Positions 6,308-10,485 of a DNA stretch of 10,485 nucleotides are shown here, one piece after another; the first letter of the stretch is position 1; every line of letters starts with the position of its first letter. Both the position numbers and the translations under genes were made by a program. Origin of the DNA: Oscillospiraceae bacterium (GTDB lineage: Bacteria; Bacillota; Clostridia; Oscillospirales; Oscillospiraceae); contig JAHHSI010000036.1 of NCBI GenBank assembly GCA_020025275.1, positions 1 through 10,485 of the forward strand, given 5' to 3'. The notes beneath the pieces are model-generated. The model was not told the origin of the DNA, did not search any database, and saw only the letters and a program-made list of their open reading frames with translations.

Positions 6308-6348
6308 ATGCTATCATAGCATATGCCGGCCTGATGTTCTGTAACATC
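6308..6348 (-). promoter_or_regulatory. promoter of the FTR-like/thioredoxin unit with two inverted repeats
   Basis: TGCTATGAT (complement of 6313-6321) is an extended -10 on the minus strand. It lies inside a perfect 15-base palindrome ATGCTATCATAGCAT (6308-6322). A second perfect inverted repeat, GATGTT-N4-AACATC (6333-6348), covers the expected -35 region (about 6336-6341). Both sit where an operator would act. The regulator is unknown, and neither matches the PerR or Rex consensus as I recall them. Confidence 0.5.
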
Positions 6349-6369
6349 GTCACATTGGCGGGCGTTTTG

Positions 6370-6404
6370 AAAAAAATCCTCCGCCCGCTGCTGCGGCCGG
6401 AGGA
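6370..6404 (-). terminator. terminator of the desulfoferrodoxin gene
   Basis: On the minus strand TCCTCCG pairs with CGGAGGA (6398-6404 with 6377-6383). After one mismatch a further 4-bp inner stem closes a small loop. TTTTTTT (complement of 6370-6376) follows. It starts 17 bases after the desulfoferrodoxin stop and separates that gene from the FTR-like/thioredoxin unit. Confidence 0.92.
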
Positions 6405-6421
6405 GTTTTGGCAAAGATGGA

Positions 6422-6796
6422 TCAGGCCTTCCACAGACCGTGGAGGTTGCAGTAGGCATACACGGCCTCCACCTCGTCGCCCTCGCACAGGGAGAAACAT
6501 ACCTTGGGCGCCTGACCGGGCTGCAGAGCTTTGCGTTGGTTCCCCTGCTTGGTCTGCAGAGAGACCCACTCGATATAGTGTTCGGGGAGCATGGGATGCT
6601 CGACGCTGCCCACCGTGACAAAGACCTTGTTGTCCTTCACTTCGTAGACGGGGATGTGCTTTTCCACCGCTGCGTCTACCGTGCCGGGAATCAGCTCGGT
6701 CATGGGCTGACCGCAGCACATGACAGGGACGCCGCTGGGCTTGACCATGGCGATGATGTTGCCGCAATGCTCGCAAATATAAAACTTCTGCTCCAT
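6422..6796 (-). CDS. dfx: desulfoferrodoxin (2Fe superoxide reductase)
   Basis: Cytosolic superoxide reductase: reduces superoxide to hydrogen peroxide without producing oxygen, a standard defence of strict anaerobes. The 124-residue protein has both iron centres. The N-terminal desulforedoxin centre is CEHC (8-11) with CC at 27-28. The catalytic SOR centre is His47 in EKHIP, His67 in VEHPM, His73 in EHYIEW, and Cys116 and His119 in CNLHG; all ligands are present. Length and layout match two-iron desulfoferrodoxins. AGGAGG lies 7 bases before the ATG. The preceding gene ends 59 bases upstream, so read-through is possible. A TATAAT within the end of that gene may give a separate promoter. Electrons normally come from rubredoxin, which is not encoded here. 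Confidence 0.96.
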   Translation of the reverse strand: MEQKFYICEHCGNIIAMVKPSGVPVMCCGQPMTELIPGTVDAAVEKHIPVYEVKDNKVFVTVGSVEHPMLPEHYIEWVSLQTKQGNQRKALQPGQAPKVCFSLCEGDEVEAVYAYCNLHGLWKA

Positions 6797-6829
6797 AATA
6801 GATCCTCCTGTTTTCTTGTTGATTTTGAA

Positions 6830-6848
6830 CTACGCCTCTCCGGCGTAG
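6830..6848 (-). other. hairpin between the Cna_B-like gene and the desulfoferrodoxin gene
   Basis: CTACGCC (6830-6836) and GGCGTAG (6842-6848) form a perfect 7-bp stem with a 5-base loop, 8 bases after the Cna_B-like stop on the minus strand. No U-tract follows, so I do not call it a terminator. It may be an intercistronic RNA hairpin or a weak pause site. Confidence 0.45.
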
Positions 6849-6855
6849 GATTTCC

Positions 6856-7434
6856 TTATCTGAGCATGATTATACGCCGTAGACAGGAAAAAGACTGTGA
6901 CAAATGCACCAAACGAAGGAAATTTTTCCAAAACGCCGCCCATTGCTTCCGATAGAGCACAGCCAGACGCAGCAGTGCCGGGAGCAAACTGCACAGCAGC
7001 AACAGCAGCAGTCCTCGAACCCACGGTATCCGGCGGTGGAGAATACCGATCGCAGGGGCGGACAGGTGTTCCCGGAGGTGAGGGCCGTTGGCGGACAGCC
7101 GGACCTCCAGCGGTGCAGAAAGTGGGCGATAGTGCGCCGGTGCAGAGGTCTCTTCCAGGGTGTAAGTGCCGGTGGGCAGCGGAGGGAAGACGGCAAGCCC
7201 GGCGTTGTTGGTGGTGCGGCGGATCGGCGCTGCGCAGTCCGGAGGGTACAGCGCAACACAGACACCGGGGAGCGGTACCTCCTGTGATCCTTCCAGACGG
7301 TAGGCGTAGACGGTCAGATGGCAGAGATCAGTCTCCGTGCCCGAAGAAGGGGGCAGCGTGTCTGCGGCCTGTGCCGACCAAATGCAGCAAAATAGGAGAA
7401 GCAGTGCAAAGATCATCGTGCGGCGTTTTCCCAT
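6856..7434 (-). CDS. secreted, membrane-anchored protein with one Cna_B-like domain
   Basis: A 192-residue protein of unknown function, predicted to sit outside the membrane. It begins with a signal peptide (basic MGKRR, hydrophobic 7-20, likely cleavage after AQA at 21-23). Residues about 38-116 resemble a single Cna_B/SpaA prealbumin-like beta domain: LTVYAYRLEG, PLPGVCVALY, NNAGLAVFPPLPTGTYTLEE (76-95), and SAPAHYRPL. The Glu of the TLEE motif is present, but the lysine usual in the first strand of isopeptide-forming domains is not evident, so an internal crosslink is doubtful. A transmembrane segment at about 140-162 is followed by a basic tail of about 30 residues. There is no LPXTG sortase motif. 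AGAGGAGG lies 8 bases before the ATG. A possible TATACT -10 is at 7465-7470. Role unknown; no sortase or pilin gene is adjacent. Confidence 0.72.
   Translation of the reverse strand: MGKRRTMIFALLLLFCCIWSAQAADTLPPSSGTETDLCHLTVYAYRLEGSQEVPLPGVCVALYPPDCAAPIRRTTNNAGLAVFPPLPTGTYTLEETSAPAHYRPLSAPLEVRLSANGPHLREHLSAPAIGILHRRIPWVRGLLLLLLCSLLPALLRLAVLYRKQWAAFWKNFLRLVHLSQSFSCLRRIIMLR
6869..6874 (-). promoter_or_regulatory. possible -10 box for the desulfoferrodoxin gene inside the upstream coding end
   Basis: A consensus TATAAT on the minus strand (complement of 6869-6874) lies within the last codons of the Cna_B-like gene, about 70 bases before the desulfoferrodoxin start. No convincing -35 is seen at normal spacing; TTGTCA is 23 bases upstream. 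Weak call. Confidence 0.3.
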
Positions 7435-7500
7435 GGCGCCCGCCTCCTCTCATGGTGTGCTGTCAGTATATCGCAGGGGAGAGCGGAAGGGTGTCGATTG

Positions 7501-7550
7501 CTGCGGAAAGAGGAACGGCCCTCCCTTCCGCAGAAAACGGAAGAGAGGGC
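7501..7550 (-). terminator. hairpin after the isomerase gene, possible end of the catabolic operon
   Basis: Starting 9 bases after the isomerase stop on the minus strand, GCCCTCTCTTCCG pairs with CGGAAGGGAGGGC (7538-7550 with 7518-7530), 13 bp with one G-T pair and a 7-base loop. Only a weak pyrimidine tract follows, with no proper U-run. A second, overlapping stem CTGCGGAA/TTCCGCAG (7526-7533 with 7501-7508) uses part of the same bases, so the two are mutually exclusive. It is probably a weak terminator or a 3'-end stabiliser. Confidence 0.45.
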
Positions 7551-7559
7551 GGTCGTGCA

Positions 7560-8492
7560 TTAGATCTGATAGCCTACGGACTTGAGATAGTCCACGCTGG
7601 CCTTTACATCCCGCAGGGTGGTCTCCTGATTGCGGGGATCACGCTCCTGTTCAATAGTGATGTAGCCGCTGTAACCGATATCCATCAGCGCCTGCTTGAT
7701 GGCCGGATAGTCCAGAGTGCCGGTCCCCAGAGGGCACATGGTGCCCTGACCACACCCGTCAAAGAAGCGGATGTGTTGGGCGAGGACTTTTTCATAGACC
7801 TGCTGATTGACATCTTTGAAGTGGACATAGTCCACGCGGTCTGCATATTTGCGCAGAATCTCCACCGGGTCCATGCCGGAATAGTAGAGGTGTCCTGTGT
7901 CGAGGCAGAGACCGGCCACTTCATAAGGAATATCCCGGACAATCCGCTCAATATCATCGGCAAACTCGATGAAGCCACCGGCATGGGGGTGGATCACGGG
8001 ACGGACGCCCCACTGGTTGACCCGCTCACATACGGTGCGTACATTGCGAATGAAGGCGCTCCACTCCTCCTCGCTCATGCGGGGAGCAATGTGGGAATGT
8101 CCGGCGGCATAGTCGCGGTCCAGATTTCCAAAATCCATGACGGTCATGTACGGCGTGGGGAACTTCTGTCCTTCGTACTGAGGCAGCTTGGGCAGCTTCG
8201 GGTCGGTGATCACGCGGCAGATGTCATCCACTGCCTTGAGCACGTTGCCGAGATTTTCGAGGTGGACAAGATCCTGAAAGATGGTACCGGCCACAATGGC
8301 CAGACCGTTCTTGTTCAGCTCTTCGGCCACCACATCAGCGTCAAACGGAAGGTACCCGTAGGGGCCCAGCTCGATGGCCCGGTATCCGGCTGCACTGGCC
8401 TGAGCAAGCACGGTCCGCCAATCGGGAAGATAGGGGTTGTGGATGTCCTCAATGCCCCAGCTGCAGGGGGCGCCGCAAATATTCATTGCCAT
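7560..8492 (-). CDS. IolE-like sugar phosphate isomerase/epimerase (xylose-isomerase-type TIM barrel)
   Basis: Cytosolic TIM-barrel enzyme of the AP-endonuclease-2/xylose isomerase-like family, which includes inosose dehydratase IolE, inosose isomerase IolI, sugar epimerases and the large subunits of C-glycoside deglycosidases. The 310-residue protein starts with GAPCSWGIED (7-16) and ELGPYGYLP (41-49), typical of the IolE-like branch. Likely metal and catalytic positions: HPHAGGFIE (168-176), LCLDTGH (196-201, Asp198 and His201), VHFKDVN (223-229, His224) and ITIEQE (279-284, Glu281). It is complete. AAGGAG lies 8 bases before the ATG. It follows the GPH transporter gene by 138 bases, with an intervening hairpin, in the same direction. 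Together with the Gfo/Idh/MocA oxidoreductase this fits catabolism of an inositol, keto-sugar or glycoside. The specific reaction cannot be assigned. Confidence 0.85.
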   Translation of the reverse strand: MAMNICGAPCSWGIEDIHNPYLPDWRTVLAQASAAGYRAIELGPYGYLPFDADVVAEELNKNGLAIVAGTIFQDLVHLENLGNVLKAVDDICRVITDPKLPKLPQYEGQKFPTPYMTVMDFGNLDRDYAAGHSHIAPRMSEEEWSAFIRNVRTVCERVNQWGVRPVIHPHAGGFIEFADDIERIVRDIPYEVAGLCLDTGHLYYSGMDPVEILRKYADRVDYVHFKDVNQQVYEKVLAQHIRFFDGCGQGTMCPLGTGTLDYPAIKQALMDIGYSGYITIEQERDPRNQETTLRDVKASVDYLKSVGYQI

Positions 8493-8538
8493 AGTGTGTA
8501 CTCCTTTTGTGAAATGATTTAGATGGTGGGTGAGATGA

Positions 8539-8577
8539 GAAAAGCTGCAACCTGTATGCCATGGGCTGCAGCTTTTC
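8539..8577 (-). other. intercistronic hairpin between transporter and isomerase genes
   Basis: On the minus strand GAAAAGCTGCAGCC (complement of 8564-8577) pairs with GGTTGCAGCTTTTC (complement of 8539-8552), a 14-bp stem with one G-T pair and an 11-base loop. The only T-run is within the stem, so it is at best a leaky terminator. It could lower isomerase expression relative to the transporter or protect the upstream mRNA from 3' decay. Confidence 0.7.
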
Positions 8578-8630
8578 CCTTGCTCAAAGCAATATGGTAG
8601 TGAAAGGAGATATTGGGTAATAAGCGGGGG

Positions 8631-10064
8631 TTACATTTCGCCGTTGGCTTCGCGGACGGCCAGATCTGCCATGATCTTGTCGTACTTCTTATCCAACTGA
8701 TAGAGGATCGTGACGACCAGAACAATGCCCCAAACCACGATGGGACCGAACTTCAGCAGGTTGATAATGGTGTCCAGAGCTTCCTTGGGCTGCTGTACGC
8801 CACCGGTTACGGACTCGATGTAGCCGCTGGCACTGAGCATACTGGTGATCAGTGCGGTGACCAGACCGGGAGCGATCTTACTGCCCACGGAACCGGCAGC
8901 AAAGATGTAGCTCTCCTGACGCAGGTGGGTCTTCCACTGACCGAACTCGACCACGTCACCCAGCATACCGAACATGCAGGCACACAGGGGACCGGTACCG
9001 ATACCACGAATGATGTTGGTGATGAGTGCCATGGTGAAGCTGTAGGGATTGATGATAAAGAACACCTGTCCCACGATGGCAGCAGCAGCACCGAAGAGGA
9101 CGCAGTTTCTCTTGCCGTACTTGCGCATGAAGAGGGGGCAGATCATGACCACGATCACACAGGCGATCATCTCAGAGAAATACAGAACGCTGTACACCCA
9201 TGTGTCGTTGTGCATGATGTACTTGCAGTAGTAGGGCAGCAGCGTGCCCACCACAGTATCGGAGCAGTTTTTCAGCATCCACAGAGCGGTCAGGGACCAG
9301 AAATACTGGTTGGTGACCAGCGCTTTCAGCGTGGCCATGCCGGAGCCCTTGACCTTTTTCTTTTCCTGTGCGTCACGGGCCGGGATCACAACTTTTTCTT
9401 CACACTTGATGAAGCAGAAGAGCAGCAGGATCAGTGCGATGACAGACCAAATCGCTGCCGTGATGACGAAGGCACGCTGATCGTCACCAAAGGCCTTGAC
9501 CATGGGCATGGTGCACACGCCGATGAGAATACGGCCAAAGGGGGACATAGCCATACGGAACACGGAAACCATATCGCGCTCTTTGGAGTCTCTGGTCATC
9601 ATGGCCGAGAGAGAACCATAGGGCAGGTTCAGTGCGGTATAGCAGATGGTGGTGCAGAAGTTGTAAGTAACAAACAGATAGATAAATTGTGCTGTTGTAC
9701 TGGAGGTGTGTGGCACCGTAAAGAGCAGCACAATGGATAAACTGAAGGGGATGGAGGACCAGAGGATCCATGGGCGGGACTGGCCCCATTTGGATTTGGT
9801 ATGGGACACAATAAAGCCCATGATGAGGTCGGAAATGCCGTCAAAAATGCGGGAGATGAGCATGACCATACCAACGATCTTAATGGAGATGCCGGCATAG
9901 TCGGTATAGAACAGGGTCAGAAGCGTGGTAACGACGCCGATGCTCAGGTTGCAGGCTACGTCACCGCCGCCGTAGGCAATTTTCGTCATCAGGGGAACTT
10001 TGATCATGCCGCGGCTTTCGGCACTCTCAGGATTCACGCTGGCAGCGTTCTTAACATTTTCCAT
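8631..10064 (-). CDS. GPH-family (glycoside-pentoside-hexuronide) sugar:cation symporter
   Basis: Cytoplasmic-membrane MFS transporter of the GPH family (relatives MelB, XynB/YicJ, UidB), importing a sugar, glycoside or sugar acid with Na+ or H+. With the ATG at 10064 it has 477 residues and about 12 hydrophobic segments. Family signatures: an N-terminal IAYGGGDVACN with LFYTDYAGI shortly after, the cytoplasmic-loop motif RIFDGISDLIMG (about 72-83) followed by SKWGQSRPWIL, PYGSL in the middle, and GDVVEFGQWKTHLRQES in the second half, equivalent to the family's D-x-x-E-x-G-xx-KT motif. The frame also opens at a TTG at 10079, but GGAGAG (complement of 10072-10077) is spaced 7 bases from the ATG at 10064, so that start is preferred. 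It lies between an oxidoreductase and an IolE-like isomerase, implying uptake of their substrate. Substrate unknown. Confidence 0.92.
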   Translation of the reverse strand: MENVKNAASVNPESAESRGMIKVPLMTKIAYGGGDVACNLSIGVVTTLLTLFYTDYAGISIKIVGMVMLISRIFDGISDLIMGFIVSHTKSKWGQSRPWILWSSIPFSLSIVLLFTVPHTSSTTAQFIYLFVTYNFCTTICYTALNLPYGSLSAMMTRDSKERDMVSVFRMAMSPFGRILIGVCTMPMVKAFGDDQRAFVITAAIWSVIALILLLFCFIKCEEKVVIPARDAQEKKKVKGSGMATLKALVTNQYFWSLTALWMLKNCSDTVVGTLLPYYCKYIMHNDTWVYSVLYFSEMIACVIVVMICPLFMRKYGKRNCVLFGAAAAIVGQVFFIINPYSFTMALITNIIRGIGTGPLCACMFGMLGDVVEFGQWKTHLRQESYIFAAGSVGSKIAPGLVTALITSMLSASGYIESVTGGVQQPKEALDTIINLLKFGPIVVWGIVLVVTILYQLDKKYDKIMADLAVREANGEM

Positions 10065-10071
10065 CTTATCG

Positions 10072-10077
10072 CTCTCC
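10072..10077 (-). promoter_or_regulatory. ribosome site that fixes the transporter start
   Basis: GGAGAG on the minus strand (complement of 10072-10077) is 7 bases before ATG at 10064. The alternative in-frame TTG at 10079 overlaps this site and would be left without one, so the shorter protein is favoured. Confidence 0.75.
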
Positions 10078-10090
10078 AATTATTTTTTAG

Positions 10091-10128
10091 GACAAAGGGG
10101 GCGGGCCTGTGTGGCCGGCCCCCTTGTC
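10091..10128 (-). other. intercistronic hairpin between oxidoreductase and transporter genes
   Basis: A long, very GC-rich imperfect inverted repeat on the minus strand: GACAAGGGGG...GGCC before an ACACA loop, then GGCC...CCCCCTTTGTC, with a small bulge. It starts 10 bases after the oxidoreductase stop and is followed by CTAAAAAA, not a U-tract. It is likely an mRNA stability or pausing element and not a full terminator. Confidence 0.65.
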
Positions 10129-10138
10129 ATCTCCGGTT

Positions 10139-10485
10139 TTACTTGTACTGCACCCAGACGCTGCCGTTATCAGCAGATTCTACGCAGTTTTCAACAAAGT
10201 GGACGCCGTTGGCACCGTCAATAATGTTGGGGAACCAGTAGTTTTCCATCAGATCTGCCACGTTAGCGCCGTGATTGACCTGATCCATGGCCAGACCGAA
10301 GCGGGTGTACAGCGTTACCCAAGCCTCGAACAGACCCTCGGCATGGCCGCCGCCCATACGGTTGTTGTTGACCAGTTCATCGTCGTTGTAGAGATAGCCC
10401 TGGCCGCGATCGAGCACCTGAACGGGAGCATTCATGGGAGAGAAGATCAGCTGGTTGGGATGCTCGTCCCACCACTCCAGGCTGG
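10139..10485 (-). CDS. Gfo/Idh/MocA-family oxidoreductase, C-terminal part only
   Basis: C-terminal 115 residues of an NAD(P)-dependent sugar/polyol dehydrogenase-like protein; the N-terminal Rossmann domain lies beyond position 10485 and cannot be checked. The frame is open to the window edge, beginning within SLEWWDEHPNQLIFSP. Recognisable features of this family's C-terminal domain are VLDRGQGYLYNDDELVNNNR, then MGGGHAEGLFEAWVTLY with the GGGHAEG substrate-side motif, and the end ENYWFPNIIDGANG-VHFVENCVESADNGSVWV. Such enzymes oxidise or reduce a ring hydroxyl, often at C3 (or the inositol equivalent), as the first step of catabolism. It is upstream of the symporter (stop 74 bases before the transporter ATG, with a hairpin between) and probably in the same operon. 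Family call is by motif recognition on a partial sequence. Confidence 0.8.
   Translation of the reverse strand, partial: SLEWWDEHPNQLIFSPMNAPVQVLDRGQGYLYNDDELVNNNRMGGGHAEGLFEAWVTLYTRFGLAMDQVNHGANVADLMENYWFPNIIDGANGVHFVENCVESADNGSVWVQYK

Noticed and set aside
6830..6848. Hairpin after the Cna_B-like gene considered as a terminator
   Set aside because: A perfect 7-bp stem, but followed by TTCAAAATC instead of a U-run, so it was kept only as an unassigned hairpin.
6897..8522. 541-residue plus-strand open frame
   Set aside because: It runs antisense across the Cna_B-like and isomerase genes, both of which have clear family motifs and ribosome sites. The product is low in recognisable motifs. 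It is a long chance frame caused by GC-rich codon use.
8613..9740. 375-residue plus-strand frame, rich in His, Asp and Gly
   Set aside because: Antisense to the GPH transporter. The composition is what the complement of hydrophobic transporter codons gives. No ribosome site or family motif was seen.
10064..10079. TTG at 10079 as start of the GPH transporter
   Set aside because: The GGAGAG ribosome site falls within the first codons of that version and is ideally spaced for the ATG at 10064.

Overview
The window looks like chromosomal DNA from a strictly anaerobic, fairly GC-rich Clostridia member, probably of the Oscillospiraceae-like gut group (Oscillibacter, Dysosmobacter, Flavonifractor and relatives). 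This is inferred from four things: a V/A-type ATPase, a desulfoferrodoxin, a ferredoxin-thioredoxin-reductase-like protein, and strong AGGAGG ribosome sites before most starts. The species cannot be fixed from the sequence. No rRNA, tRNA, CRISPR array, insertion sequence or phage gene was seen, and no gap between genes exceeds about 190 bases.

Positions 1-3125, plus strand: the 3' end of a V/A-type ATPase operon, subunits A (partial), B and D, tightly packed and closed by a hairpin terminator at 3091-3125. That hairpin also works in reverse for the convergent gene beyond it. Everything downstream is on the minus strand.

Positions 3163-3849: a stand-alone small (p)ppGpp synthetase with its own extended -10 promoter. 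Positions 3955-5700: a two-gene lipid unit in which a CrtO-like membrane acyltransferase overlaps a UgtP/MGDG-synthase-like glycosyltransferase by 4 bases. It has its own terminator and a promoter region with a clear dyad. Positions 5707-6350: a redox unit, an FTR-catalytic-subunit-like protein (TTG start) followed by thioredoxin, with its own terminator and a promoter overlapped by inverted repeats. Positions 6370-7434: a membrane-anchored Cna_B-like surface protein, then a 2Fe desulfoferrodoxin with a good terminator.

Positions 7560-10485: a carbohydrate or polyol catabolic operon read right to left. It comprises a Gfo/Idh/MocA oxidoreductase (C-terminus only), a GPH-family sugar:cation symporter and an IolE-like TIM-barrel isomerase/epimerase. 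Strong hairpins without good U-tracts lie after each of the three genes.

The most interesting parts are the glycosyltransferase/CrtO-like pair without carotenoid genes, the FTR-like protein with an unusual position of its middle CxC motif next to thioredoxin, the dyads over the promoters of those two units, and the catabolic operon, whose gene set fits oxidation-first (keto-sugar, inositol or glycoside) chemistry. The rest is ordinary housekeeping sequence.
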